Of a stretch of DNA of 64,000 nucleotides, positions 10,871-24,619 are shown piece after piece (the first letter of the stretch is position 1; every line of letters starts with the position of its first letter). Source of the stretch: Bipolaris cookei (Eukaryota; Ascomycota; Dothideomycetes; Pleosporales; Pleosporaceae); contig NRSV01000023.1 of assembly GCA_002286855.1 (NCBI GenBank), forward strand, positions 248,001 through 312,000, written 5' to 3'. The notes beneath the pieces are model-generated. The model was not told the origin of the DNA. It made no database searches and was given only the letters and a program-made list of their open reading frames with translations. Both the position numbers and the translations under genes were made by a program.

Positions 10871-11706
10871 TGCGGAGGTGGAGCACGCCGTAAGTCGACT
10901 AATCCGGTTGCGCGCCGATAAATGGAGTTGATTACTGGTGCTGGGTTTCGAGAAGGTCTGACGTGCAAGTTCGGCCGCGGTAACCGTAATCACGCCGCAG
11001 ATAGGAGCTGGATTCAGGACATTAGAGGAAAGACTTACCCCGCGATGCGGCTGTGACATACCGTGATCACATATCTTGTGTGCGTCACAGCTGTATATTC
11101 GTCACTTGGCGCACGTATGATACCTTCTGAGTGATGTAAATGCTGTCTGAGAGTGAAGTTCTACACTTGATGGCGTGCTTGACCATGCACGATGAGCGGT
11201 TTCGCCCCGGGGGCTGCGGAATAGATTCACTTTCGCAGTTATCTTGGCACATTGAATATGGCGCGACGGCAGCTCTGACAGGCATCAGACCAATCCTTAA
11301 TAATGCAGAGTCAACCAATTTAGGTTCCGGTTGCGGACTGTACAGTACTCTACTGTATGTACACGTATGGCATTTGGTATCGGGTCGGTCAAGGCAGCGG
11401 TCGGCTTGAGCACCGCAGAGGCGCGGTTGGCTTCTTTTGGAGCTTATATACGTCACATGTCCGGGGGCAGGGGGGTCCAGGCTTCAGGCGATAACGGTGG
11501 GCCCAGCGGGGGGAGAGCTGGAGTCCATGATAGTCCAAGGTCGCCACAACAACAACACCCCCATGGAACTCGAGGCGGCGACGAAAAGAGGCAAAAACGG
11601 GTGGCGTTCTAGTGCAGCAAGTGAATTGCCAGGCTGAATAATAGCACACAGACGGCGGCAAAGAATGGTTGATGGGCAGCGCTGCGGCGAGGCGGTGGAA
11701 ACAGCC

Positions 11707-11716
11707 GGAATGTTCC
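11707..11716 (+). promoter_or_regulatory. Heat-shock element upstream of polyubiquitin
   Basis: GGAATGTTCC is an exact nGAAnnTTCn heat-shock core. Another GAA lies ten bases upstream (11698-11700), giving a gapped three-unit site. It lies about 220 bp before the ATG. Yeast UBI4 is known to be activated by Hsf1 through such sites; use of this one is inference. Confidence 0.6.
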
Positions 11717-11800
11717 CGTGCGCAGTTGCTGATTGGTGCACGGACTCTAGTCGCATCATTACTCGCCCTTTGACCCAGTCACTGCCTCAGCCTGCCTCCA

Positions 11801-11806
11801 TATAAG
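11801..11806 (+). promoter_or_regulatory. TATA-like box of polyubiquitin
   Basis: TATAAG lies 131 bp upstream of the polyubiquitin ATG and is followed by a pyrimidine-rich tract typical of highly expressed fungal genes. Confidence 0.5.
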
Positions 11807-11936
11807 CCACCTCTCCGCCAGCCCTGCCCTTCCTCTCTTTCCTTACTCTTACCCTCACCCTACGGCACTAAATAGAGCTGTTTCCAGTATATACACAACC
11901 CCATAACACATCAAACGCAGAAGACAACACGCAACC

Positions 11937-12972
<1,036 letters not shown>

Positions 12973-13672
12973 GCGTGACGACAGTTTACGATATCATTCT
13001 GGGTATGGCGTTTATGACATGATTCAGCCTACGGGCTGCGTTAAAGCGGGTCGGTTTTATTCATAGTTCATACGGCTACTGAAGCCTCATCAATGCATCC
13101 ACACATGCTTACGGGCTTCGAGTTCGCTCAAATATTGTTGTGCCCATGCGACGTGTGATGATTTGTTTTCGTTAATTCATCTTTGAGACTGTGCAGCTTC
13201 TTGCACAGATTACATGTGTGCACAATACTTGCTACACAATATTTGGATTATTTACGTGATGCCCATGTCAAGTTGACAGTTGACGTTGGATACCGACACC
13301 ACCATGTTGTCTCCACAGTCATCGCGGTACTGCATTTACCGCGGCTTAATTCCGACAACCCCACTTCAATTGACGCCACCGGCAATATCTCCGCTGAAAT
13401 CCACCCCTACTTTAACGGCTACATCATCGAACGTAGATTGGCAGAGGCGAGTCCACTTCCCGGCCTTTATGGTTTGAATTCATTTAAATGACTTAAAGCC
13501 GGACGATCTAAGCGGCTTTTACAGCAAACCCCGCGATTCTCCTTCAATAACACTACCATTTGATTTATAAACCCCCCATTGCCTCGCTGCGAAGGTCACA
13601 ATCGCCAAAAAAACGATCACCATTAACTCCCTTCACACAACTTTCCAAGAGACTCCATATACACACGCAACA
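12973..13672. other. Intergenic
   Basis: The 3' flank of polyubiquitin and promoter of the aldo/keto reductase. No gene or repeat seen; the last 120 bp are AC/pyrimidine-rich leader. Confidence 0.55.
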
Positions 13673-14907
13673 ATGGTAGAGAAAAAGATGGAATACGTCA
13701 AGTGAGTTCTTCACTGCCGTGAGCAGCCGGAGCTTCCGATGGCAAGTATGCTCATGCAAAATAGCTTAGGAAAGTCTGGCCTCAAAGTCTCAAAGGTCAT
13801 CTTGGGTGCCATGAGCTATGGCTCTTCCAAATGGCAGCCATGGGTTCTGGACGAAGTTGAAAGCTTGCCACTGCTTGAGCATGCATACAAGTGCGGTATC
13901 AACACCTGGGATACGGTATGTTTGTCCTCCGGGCGAATTCCTACGCATCATCGCACTGATAGCGCATACGTGAAAGCAGGGCTAACAGAACGCTGTCAAG
14001 GCCGACATCTACTCCCACGGTATCTCCGAAAAGATTATTGCAAAAGCGCTGAAGCAGTACAATATCCCACGCAGCAAGATTGTCATTTTATCGAAATGCT
14101 ACTTCGGCGTCATCGAAGAAGACCCCAGTATCCCTATTGCACAAGCATCCACCAACGATGCCGAGATGGTCAACCAAGTTGGCTTGAGCCGCAAGCACAT
14201 CTTTGACGCCGTAGAGAAGAGCGTGGAAAGATTGGGCACCTACATTGATGTCCTACAGATCCATCGTTTAGATCGTGGTACACCCAGGGAGGAAATCATG
14301 AAAGCCCTGAACGATGTTATTGAGAAGGGCTGGGTACGCTACATTGGCGCCAGCTCAATGGCTGCGTGGGAGTTCCAAACATTGCAAAATATTGCAGATA
14401 AGAACGGCTGGCACAAGTTCATCTCAATGCAGAACTACTACAACTTGCTTTACCGCGAGGAGGAGCGCGAAATGGTAAGCACCAGAGTATAGGGAGTTCT
14501 GCGGGCCACTCTAACAAATTGTCCAGATTCCATACTGTCAAGACACTGGCGTCGGTCTCATCCCATGGTCGCCCATAGCCCGTGGTGCCCTCACACGCCC
14601 TTGGAATGAACGATCTACGAAGCGTGCGGAAACCGATAAATTTCTGGATCTACTCGCTTATTCGAGGGAAGACACCATTGACAAGAAGATTGTTGAGAGA
14701 GTCGAAGAGGTTGCAAAGAAGAACAACGTCAGCATGGCATGCATTGCAACAGCATGGGCTATCAAAAAGGGTGTTTGCCCCATCATCGGATTGGGTAGCA
14801 AACAAAGAATTGAAGAAGCGGTACAAAACGTCCATTTCAAGCTTAGCGATGAAGACGCAAAATATCTGGAAGAGGTATATGTACCCAAGTTCAGGCAGGG
14901 TTTCTAA
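13673..14907 (+). CDS. Aldo/keto reductase
   Basis: Four exons (13673-13701, 13765-13915, 14001-14474, 14527-14907) give 344 residues. The first splice joins MEYV to NLGKSGLKVSKVILG, the usual opening of AKR9-type fungal reductases. Family tetrad residues are visible: Asp in NTWDTADIY, the Tyr of that segment, Lys in VILSKCYF and His in DVLQIHRLD. The strand GLIPWSPIARGALTRP and the late NADP-binding segment PIIGLGSKQRIEEAV are present. It should be a cytosolic NADPH-dependent reductase of aldehydes or ketones. The closest type is the aryl-alcohol-dehydrogenase/voltage-channel-beta-like branch. The substrate cannot be read from sequence. No biosynthetic cluster surrounds it. Confidence 0.92.
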
Positions 14908-17900
14908 AAAGTGATTAGATACGATACATCGACGTAGAAAACTATCATGAGTGTATACTTACTGAAGTTTGCCTTTGAAAAATGAGGCAATGGTAATATT
15001 CTACTTGAACATCTTGTCTCCTTTTAGCAACTTATTCACAAGTCGTCTTAGAAAAGTGTAGCTGTCAGCTCTGGAAAGAGGGACTTAGCAACACCCCACT
15101 GATTGTATATCGACCCTGGGGAGAGACACCACCATGTTTTTTTTCCGTGCAATGTCTACACATCGGTCATGCCTCCTCCACCAAATTATCTTCTCGTATA
15201 TTGTCCCAACAATACTGTCACCGCAACAAACGCCACTATCTCGCACTCACACCCGCCCTCTTCACACCGCTTCAGCTCCCTATACCCCAATCTCAACCTC
15301 AACCTCAACAGTAAAACTACTTGCAGGTTATACACACCTTATACCTATGAAATATTGCAAATGCACCAACGAACATATCCTAGTTTTCCCCATTCGGTTG
15401 ATGCAGCACTCTTGCTAGTCATGCATGCAATCTGCACCGAAAACAGATTGAAGTGTAAAACTGATGAAGGAAAAAAAGCAAATAGACAGAATGTCATTGA
15501 AAGAGGGAGCCGTTGAGAAGATGTATGCTGCACTTACCTGGCGGGTTACACAAATGCAAATTGAGTTGTAAGCGCATGCATGTATGTAAGAACGAATGTA
15601 GTTAGAGCCTCACTCGTGCGATATACATAGGGAGTGTGTTTATGCGGTTGTGTCTTCGCGCGTATGTAGAGTAGCATATTGCGGTGTATGTAGATTACCA
15701 TGTACGTATGCAAACAAACACCATTACAACAGCAACCTTCACCACCACCACTTTCGTCATTATCGTCGCGTCAAACTAGCGTTCTGCACGCAATCGAACG
15801 ATCTACAATCCAATGTTCACTCCACCGGAAAGCACTTTTGTTCCCTTTTCTTTTTCCCTTCAGCTAATGCGAGAATGTTTGTAACGAGTCAAGACCCAAA
15901 TGTAACAGCTAGGTTCTAGAAGCAAGCACTAGAAAAGCAAACATTACGACATGTCAGGGCAGCTAGAATTTTCTAGCTTAGGGTTGCATTTAGTTACCGT
16001 CTGCATACAGCTGGTACGGCTCTTGTCTTTTCATGCATGCGTTTCTTTCTCGTATACCTTTCTTTTTCTTTGGCTGCGGAGAGGAAGTATCATGTGCGGG
16101 ATAGCGCAGAGTGAGTAAGCTCTGCCCAAACTCTGCCCATCTACGTACCTAACTACCGACCGAACCCAGCCCCACCCATTGATTCCAGTTCTTGAGCCAA
16201 AAGCTTGTTCGCGAGCCCGTCTATCCACTACTTAGTTTACCATGTGAATGCGTGACTATCGCTAGTCAAATATCCTTTTTTCCAAATATCGCTCGCTAGC
16301 TTCTACCATGAAATGGAAAGAAAATAACGCAAGGCAGCAGACCAGACCAGACCCAACAAATCGATCGGTTGTCAAAATAAGGGTCTTTGGGAGTTACACA
16401 CACACAAGCTGAGCGTGGTATCTTGACAGCTTGACGTTTTCCGGTGAAGGCTTGCGGAATGAGAAAGTAACCCCGCACTAAGGAACGCAGCCCAGCACCC
16501 ATCATATGAACAACGACAACGCATACACGCAACCCCCTGACCCGGCAAGTGCTTCGGGCTAGCTGGGAGCGCGTCCGGCCACTACCATTATTCTTACCAT
16601 CACCACTACCACCGTTATCAACCACAGTATGTAGATGTTTATTCCTCCTCCTCCTCCACCGCCGCAACCGCCAACCCCACCCCACATTGCCGGCCCGCAT
16701 ACACACATCTTTCATGCACGTCTGGGTGTTTGGTTCCGAGGGGCAATTATCGCACGCCTCCTATCAACCAACCCCCCTCCACCGCACGTCAGACAGCGGA
16801 TGCGCTCGGGAGCTAGGAAAGAAGGGTTCTTCCCTGTACAAGCCCGCCATCGTGATACACATGAGCACACCACACACACACCTAACATACGCATATGCAC
16901 GCTGTTGCGGGCTACCCCGGGGCCGCCAAAATGCATAATCGACACCAACAGCCGTCGTGGGACCCATTTCTGCCACCCCCTTTTCCGTCTTTTACATACT
17001 ACTACCTTTTTGACCTTTACCCCATTCTGCATTTCCGATCTTACTGTACATTCATACTACCCTCTTAGGTCATATCCTTACATACACATGACTCACCCTC
17101 CCTCCCCCCTTTCCCATACCTTGTACTTTGGGCAAAACGCAAAATCCAGTAACTGTAGATGAGATACGTTGTATCATGTGAGCAGTCGTCAAACTCTCTC
17201 TCTGTCGGACGGGAACCGTTTTTTAAGTTTACAAATTACAATCAATCAAGCAAACTCTCCATTGCCCCAAAACTAAAAATAAAGGGGGTGGGGGTGGGGG
17301 GATTAGGAAATGGGCAAGAAGAAGAAGAAGAGGAAGAAGAAAAAGCAAAAAATGGCAATACCGGTCCGGTAAAGAATCTAGTTTCTTGTTTCAACCCAAC
17401 AAACTCGGGATTTCCAAATTTCGTAAATCATCGATTTCGCCACATACCCTAACTAAAACCTCGTATACTTATCTCGCTTCCGACATTTTACCGACCGCCG
17501 CGGACGCAATAGTGATGAGAGGAAGAAAGAAAAAAAATTAATTGCTCCGACCGATCGACCGAGATGCACAAGAAAGATCGGGGCGAAAGCAGTATACTAC
17601 ATTAGTGTATGTAAAAGTTCGCTAGTTTGCTAGTTGCTATCCCCCACAAAAAATGGACAAAGAAAAAAGCTGAAACACCGCCTTTTTGAACTTACGATCG
17701 CTGGCATGATGGCCTTCTTTTTCCTTTTGGGGCTGACGTGGGGAATTCAGTGGACTAGGGGTGTTTGACTGGGGGTTTGATTGGAGGAAGAAACAAGGGT
17801 GGTTCGAAACGAGGCGGGAGGAGGGACAGGGCAAGGCAAGGGTAGCTTTATGCGTCAATCTTAATACTTGCCAAACAGGCGGGACAGGGGACCGGGGGAG

Positions 17901-18991
17901 GAGGAGGAGGAGGAGGAGGAGGAGGAGAGGGAAGCAGGAGGTTGGGGAAAAAGACGACACTTTGGCTGTTGGAGTGTTCAATTACCACCATGGTTGGCTG
18001 GCTAGTCAGTGTCATGCTAATACTGTTTCAATGCACACGATTTGTTTTGGCCAGCAAGACTTCACAGAACTCTTTGTTTTGTCTATAATAATAATTTTAA
18101 AATATGATAGATTTCCAGATTCCACTCCATGCCAATATCCCAGTGATAGATACATACTCGTTTTCAGATGAAAGATGTAGCTTACTCACAGCACATGCGA
18201 CTACCATAGATAGAGCTAGTATTGCTGGAGGAGTATGTCAAAGCCATGTATGACCAAAAAGAGAGAAAAAAACAAGCCGCTCGCTCGCTATGCCAATAAC
18301 ACAATCGTCAAGAATGAAAAAAAAATTTTCTCTTGGAGGATTGGTGTGAACTGTTGCAATTAACAGCACACAAGTGTCGGAGATGCGATACCTATCCAAG
18401 GAACCCCGCCTCCAACTCCACTGCTCGCAAAGATAAAGGAAAGAACAATAAACCTTCAAACACGCAGGAATCTCAATTCCGGTTCTGCCTATTCGCTTGC
18501 TTCAAAAGATCAAATAGTCGTGATCGTTGTCATGGCCATTGTGTTCGTGGACCATACGTCAGCCGTCTCCGTTCAGAAAGTCAATAAAGGTCGTATGGAT
18601 CATTTGGAAAGGTAAATAAAAAAAAGATCAGTCCGGTGCCACCCAGTAAAGAGCGTGATGTAGTTGGAAAGTTGCGGGAGCCGGAGCTTGTTTAAATCGT
18701 TGATCAAGCCGAGATCGCAGAGAAAACATGGCATCGAGAGGACACCGGGGAATCGCAGCAGAATGCAGACACAGTCGTTCATCGTTTGAAGTTCAGGGAT
18801 CGTCAGCCGTTAGATTGCAATCATTGGGCACGTGAATCGTGGGTCGTTCTTTATATATATGATGTGCCGTGAGAGCAGGCTGTAGTGTGTTGCCGGTAGA
18901 TGAGTCGCGCGTAAAAGATAGGCGGTGAAGGGTATGTGCAGCCTACGGATTAGACGATAACGATATCGTGAAGACGCAATTCGATTAAAAT
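14908..18991. other. 4-kb gene-free block with strand-skewed tracts
   Basis: No protein gene found. About 15100-17140 is rich in C, T and CA runs on the plus strand. Purine tracts (GGGGTG and GAAGAA) lie near 17280-17345, and (GGA)n lies at 17897-17930. The region lies between the reductase 3' end and the regulator 3' end, so it contains both 3' UTRs. It may encode a long non-coding RNA. Confidence 0.5.
17897..17930 (+). repeat. (GGA)n microsatellite
   Basis: A run of about ten GGA/GAG triplets within a longer purine-only stretch (about 17880-17950). Non-coding. Confidence 0.8.
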
Positions 18992-21540
18992 CTAGTTGGC
19001 TCGGATGACGAGCTTCGAGAGGAACTTATTTGACAGCGAGTCAAAGTCCGTACGATCGAACTTGCAGTCACTTCTTGAACGAAGGTATGGTTCTGATGGT
19101 CATGTTAGCATTCGCAAAGGCCAAGTGGGGGCTGATAGTATTTACCATATTTGGTGACATGCGCGCGGACCTCGGTCATAGCATCGCAGACTGCAGGGTT
19201 CGAGTTGAGCAGGTGGTGGTGTTTCCTAGAATCCCACTCGGTGAAAGCGGGAAGCTTCTGGGAGATGGCTGAGAAGAGGCCAACAATGACACCAACTGGC
19301 GTGCCCTCCATCTCACCACAGAACTTGTGAACAGCGCTGATGTCAGGGACACGGTAGTTGCAGTCGAACTGGATCAACTCCCACACAGCCAGGAGGATGG
19401 CAGCGAGCATGAAGATAGTAGGCCAGTTCTTCAACTTGTCACCGCTGTAGACGGACTGGTAGAGCGAAGACAGCTCCTCAAGGACGTCCTTTTGCAGCTC
19501 GCGCCACATATCGGCAAGAGCGCACTTGACCTGGAAGTTGATCATGACAGGTGCAATGGTCTTTCCAGAGAATTTGGACTGCTGGTCTTCGACCTTGCCA
19601 GGAACATTCTCCTCCTCACCCAGACCCTCGACCATGGTGACATGGAGAGTCAGGTTGTAGGCAAGGACAAGCTTAAGTGCCTTGCGAATCACTGGCAGCT
19701 TCTCGCGGCAGTAGAAGCGGTAGGCAGTCTTCAAGAGCTCAGTGACAAAATAGGTACCCTCAAAGTACTCATCAACAAATTGCTCAAAACCACCATCAAT
19801 ATGGCGATCAAGATAATCGGAGAGCATGGCTCGAGGGATACCCTCCATACCGGCCGACAGCTTGGCAGTGTTGATCTCAAAGTGGAGACCGTTAAGAGTC
19901 TCGTGCCAGTCGACACCAAAGCACTTCTCGTCGCGGACGTAGACCTCGCGAGCCATGATGGGGAGGTAGTGGCCATAGCCGTGGGTGACGTATATCAAGC
20001 GCTCGGCCGTCGAGAAACCCTTGATGTTGCCAATGGAAAAGCCGAGGCTGACGTGACGCTCGTAGTCAGCCTTCCAGTCTTTCATAAAGTAGGCAATATC
20101 CTTGATGTCAATGCGCGTGCACGGGACCTGCCAGAGACGCGCATGAGATGGCTGGCAACCAGCGCACGGATCACCCTTGTCACACGTCTTCTTGAGGAAC
20201 TTGCATCGCAGGCACGCACGGAGCTTGCGGATCTCGTGAGCTTGCTGTCGCTGATCGGGCCTCAGAGGTCCACGTCTCCTGCCAACACGCTTCTCGCCAG
20301 TGTTGTCCTTCTTGTTGGTGTGTGCAGGTGTCTTCTTAACAATGGTCTTCGTGGGCTTTGATCCTGACGCAGTGGTGGGAGACTTCCTGCGACGGGCTGG
20401 AGGGGAGCTGACTGCCGACGAGGTTGGCGAGGCAGTGTTTGATGATGATTGCTTGATGACGATTGGCTCTACGCGAGCCATGGGAGGGCTCACAGACTGT
20501 GTGGGGGAGATGTAGCTGGGGAAGTCGTGGTCGCTGAGTGTGTATCCATGACCGTGACTGCAGTGATCTGAGTGGGTGTGCGAATGAATGAGGTCTAGGG
20601 TGTTGTCGGTCTCTGACTGGGGCGAGTGCATGGGGAACTGTATCTCCTCGAAGCTGCTAAAGGAGTGAGCTGAGCGAGGCACGTCAGAGTGATTTGAGGT
20701 GGATGAATCGGAGCCAGTGCGAATGTGGAGCGACTGGGCTGGGTTGAAGATGATGGCAGAGTTTTCAGAGTAGTCGTACGAGTTGCGGTGGTTGAAGCCG
20801 ATGTCGACCCAGCCGTTGTCACTGCTCGAGAGCGAGCGAATCTCCATCCAGTTCTCGCCCGGTGAGCCAGTGGACACGCTGTTTGCTGTGGCGGCGTTGG
20901 AGTTTGTGGCATAGTCGGGTGCACTCGAGATATTTGTGAACTCGCTCTGGAAGTCTGCCATCTGGAAAGGAGCAGTGGTCAAAGTGGGAAGCTCCATGCT
21001 GGTGGTAGTCATGAAGTTCATGGGGGCCATGGACATGGAGTTCATCATGACATGCGAGTTGATGCCAAACTCAACAGGCGACGTTTGCAATGGCCCGCCA
21101 TACGAGGCATTGAAGTCGGCACCCATGGTCATGGCACCCTGTGCATAGGTGTCCTGGGTGAAGCCGCCGTCGGTGTTGATGTTCATCCAGGTGGCCAGCA
21201 TGGGGTTCATGGGTTGCATGGCGGCGGGGAAACCAAGGCCCATGTTCTGGTGGAGGGGAGTCATGCTCGTCGAGCCCGGGTGGGAGCTGTGTGCACTCGA
21301 GGCGCTCGAATCGGTGATGCGTCGCTGATGGTGCTGATGTTGCTGCTGCGACTGCTGTTGCTGGGGTTGCTGCTGCTGGCTAGCATCGTGGTGCTGTTGT
21401 TGATGCATACTGCCGGGTGAGATGGGCAGCGGCCAGGTCTGCGGGAAGGTGAACGTTTGTCGGTTTGGATCAAAAGATGGGTCGAAGGTGCCGTCTACGC
21501 CGTAGATGGCCCCGTCGAAGTCGATGTGTTGGTTCTCCAT
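18992..21540 (-). CDS. Zn(II)2Cys6 transcription regulator with Gln/His-rich N-terminus
   Basis: Two exons, 19146-21540 and 18992-19092, encode 831 residues. The small last exon is supported by an in-frame splice (GTAAAT...GCTAAC...CAG) that replaces an unlikely tail with CKFDRTDFDSLSNKFLSK. The N-terminal 430 residues are low complexity: a Gln/His tract at about 45-75, then Ser/Thr/Met-rich. A basic stretch precedes the cysteine cluster at about 440-475 (CLRCKFLKKTC, DPCAGC and VPC), spacing C-x2-C-x6-C-x5-C-x2-C-x11-C. This fits a Zn2Cys6 DNA-binding cluster with a long last loop. The C-terminal 330 residues are helical, with one hydrophobic helix (IFMLAAILLAVWEL). Large flanks on both sides suggest complex regulation. 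The target genes are unknown. Confidence 0.85.
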
Positions 21541-24500
21541 GTTTGCACGGAGAGAGGAAATGGGTTCGAGTCTTCTCAGCCTCCGTGAGCTGGTAGTAAG
21601 CGGTGAAGGACGGCGGGCGATGGGCCGACCAGAGTGTAGGCGGGTGGTGCCAAGACCTCACACCGCTTTTTGTATGCAGTCCCAGCCCCACACCCCAATG
21701 GCTCGACTAGATCTGCACCTGGCTGGGATAGCGCCAGAAGCGCTGCAGCGGTCCGCTCGATTCGCAATCGAGGGCAAAGAAAAACCCTGATGAGCGACGG
21801 CGTGGACGAGGGTTCCCAGACTGACACACCCGCGAGACGAGCGCCTGTCCAGCCAAAGCCTCCGCCAGCTGTGGAGAGAGGACGGCGCCTCGTAGTGGGT
21901 GAGCACATGGCCCAGCGGCGAGAGAACGACTGTGCTGTGTGCTCGCCCAGCAACACGCTCCACCTGCGCGCCTCGTCGTTGCATGCTAGGCAGTGCACCA
22001 GCTCCGCCTCTCGGCCGCTGGCTGCTGGCTGCTGGCTGCTGCCCGCCTGCTTCACCCACACAAGCTGACGCCTTGCCCTGCCGCAGCCTGTCGCAATAAT
22101 GCCCTTCCCTGGCTCCAAGCCGTCGCCTGTCAAGAGACAACCCCGCCTGCGATAATGCCCCGATAAGCGTTAGACTCTCGGGGTCCTGTAGGATCAGCAT
22201 GCCGAGAGCGTTGGGGATGCCGCAAAAAGCAACACAGTGGCCTTCCTCTAGCTGTATTGTACATACTCGACGTGCTGTTTCTCCATCGCCAGCTGTCCGT
22301 GCGCCCCTCATCCGACTGCTCTCTGCACGACCAGTCCGGCATGCAGCCAAGCGACTCGGCCTGCGCTACGCTCGGTCATGGGCGCATCTAAGCATCTCGA
22401 CCGACACGAAGGGCTGTGGAGCCACTCGACACTACTCGACTAGGTTCACTATTTGCCTCCCAGGCTCAACCTGGCCCCAGAAGACACAACGGCATATTGC
22501 CCTCGATGTAGACACTCACCGACACCAGTTGTTGAACGCCTCACAGGGCATGTCATCGTCATCGCCTGAATTGCTCTGCTGCAAGGCGAGCTATGTATGG
22601 CGGCCATGCTAACCTCCACGCACTGAGCCCACTTCCCGGCCGGCGGCCCTCGTCCTTGCAGCCGCTCGTTACTGCTCTAGTATCTTCTGCATGTTGTCAA
22701 GTCTCTTCTGCGTAACATCGCTTCCAGGCCTGTTATTTTGGCCCTAATGTCTTGCAGCCAACCTATCGATTATTGCCGCCGTTTCAGCAATTGTGTCATC
22801 CGTCATGCTCCGCCGGCATATCGCCGCTAATCCAGCGACAGCCAGAACAAATAGCGATCCTCGTGTGCACTTGTGCGTGTACTGCCTTGGTATCACCCTT
22901 GCTGTACCATGCCGGCAAATCCCCGTCCAAACTCTCCTCACTGTATCTGTCATCCACTTAGTTTCGCGACTGTCTGACGGTAGAGCTTATTGTCGACGCT
23001 TCGCTATTCTGTCGTAATTGTTTCTAGGCCTTTAGAACAGAACTCAGGATCTGGTTTTGTGTCCAGGGCATAGCTGGATAACACATCTTGCAGCGCTGAT
23101 CCAGGATAGTTGGTGGCGTCGTGTGGGGCTTGCTGACGTTCCCCGTTATCCCACGTAGCAGTGAATATAGAGTAGTATGTACGTGCATACATATCTAGGT
23201 AATTTAGAACAGACGAAAACAGTTGCCAGTCCAGATTTGTATAACGCAGGCCAGCTGCATTGAAATTGGGTGGGGTTGACCCTTGTTTGGCTCGGTTCGG
23301 AGGACCGACTATGGCGACTTGGAAATGGCGTTACACTGCACTGCGCTGCACTGCATGTAAGATAGATCCTGCCAAAGGTCCTGGGCACATTCAGTTTCGG
23401 TAAATCTAAACAAATAAGCGCTGCATCTCATTGCTTCTTGCATGACTTGTCACGGTTGTAAGATTAAAAGTTGCAATGGTTGGTGGTTGTGAGACCTTGT
23501 GGGCAACTCATGTTCTGGTGGCGTTGAGAAAGAAGAAAGAAGACAGTAGTTGATAGGCTCAGACGTAAAGGGTTGCAAAAAAGGGGTGTGATTGAGATGT
23601 GTGGAGAATGAATCGGTAGTGACCAGGGATGACAAATCTGACTCGCCCCGTTGGTGACTGGGAAGGTGGTGATGGTGAACTGGAGGGTCCTTCTTTCCCT
23701 CTCAGCCACGCAAACACAAAGCCTGCCTTGTTCACTCCACAATCACAGACTGTCAGCAGTCAATCAACATACAGAATCACCTTCATTACTGCAGTTCAAC
23801 AAGGTGCCGAACCGGGCCGGATTGTATATCATATTGAGTCTGTTTGCGTTACAATAACTTCCGCCAGATGCCAGCAAGATAGCCCAGCAACAGATAGAGG
23901 CGTGCGTGGTTATTATCCCCCAGCTGACCAAAGAAGTATAGTCTGTTCTACCAATTTCGCTATGAACCTTATGTGGAATCCCTAACTTCAGTTCCTCGGT
24001 ACAAATGTGTTATTGCGCCATATGATATACTTTGGGCATTATGCACCTTAGGGCAGTGCGCCCCGCACATTTCGTCGTTGTGGGGTAGTAGCGAACCAAT
24101 GTTCCCAGCATTGATGAAAGCGAGGCAAGGCTGACTGCCGCTGATGGGCCTATATTATGTGCATCCAATGGGAGAAGCTGAGTCCGTACCGAGTCCCGGA
24201 AGCACTGCGTGTAACTGGCTTTACCGAGAATGCAACAGGTGATGATGACGCATATGTACATTTTGATAAGACGATAAAGACCGGACCTTTTAAAAGACAG
24301 AGTCTGAAGGGCAGAGCAGAGGAATAATGATTGCGAGCAATCGCAAATGCAAGAGAGGTTACCCATCTTCCGTAGATTTCGGAGTATCGAGGGGTAAGTT
24401 ACACAGAGCACAGTCGGCCTTCGGCTCCACGCGCATCCCCCATGTCCCGAGTAATGCGGACAAAGTGTGTAGCATTTAAACAAGAACCAGAAACATAGCA

Positions 24501-24619
24501 ACGAGTAATCATGAGACGCTCGTCCTACACGACTTCAGACAGCCAGCTTGAGTTTGCTTTGCCTTGTATCGGAGAAGCAATAATCAATTCATCGCCTTAA
24601 GTTCCACGAAAAGCACAAC
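21541..24619. other. 3.1-kb divergent intergenic region
   Basis: The upstream region shared by the Zn2Cys6 regulator (-) and the cupin gene (+). Several 100-230-codon frames exist on both strands at 21576-22350, but they overlap one another, lack domains and are judged chance frames. I see no repeats beyond short TAC/GTA tracts near 23170. Confidence 0.5.

Larger units (their letters stand above)
10871..11936. other. Divergent promoter region (NTF2-like / polyubiquitin)
   Basis: No gene seen. The half next to the polyubiquitin gene carries a heat-shock element, an inverted CCAAT box (ATTGG at 11732-11736), a TATA-like box and pyrimidine-rich leader DNA. The leftmost part would serve the NTF2-like gene. 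Confidence 0.6.

Noticed and set aside
16296..17162. Proline- and histidine-rich frames on both strands
   Set aside because: They follow C/CA-rich low-complexity DNA; no conserved segment.
19327..20361. 344-codon plus-strand frame
   Set aside because: Antisense shadow of the Zn2Cys6 regulator coding exon.
21576..22350. 185- and 230-codon minus frames upstream of the regulator
   Set aside because: Overlapping in different frames with no domain; the region is promoter DNA.
24010..24501. 163-codon minus-strand frame
   Set aside because: Cys-rich random-looking composition, no signal peptide or family, no flanking exons.
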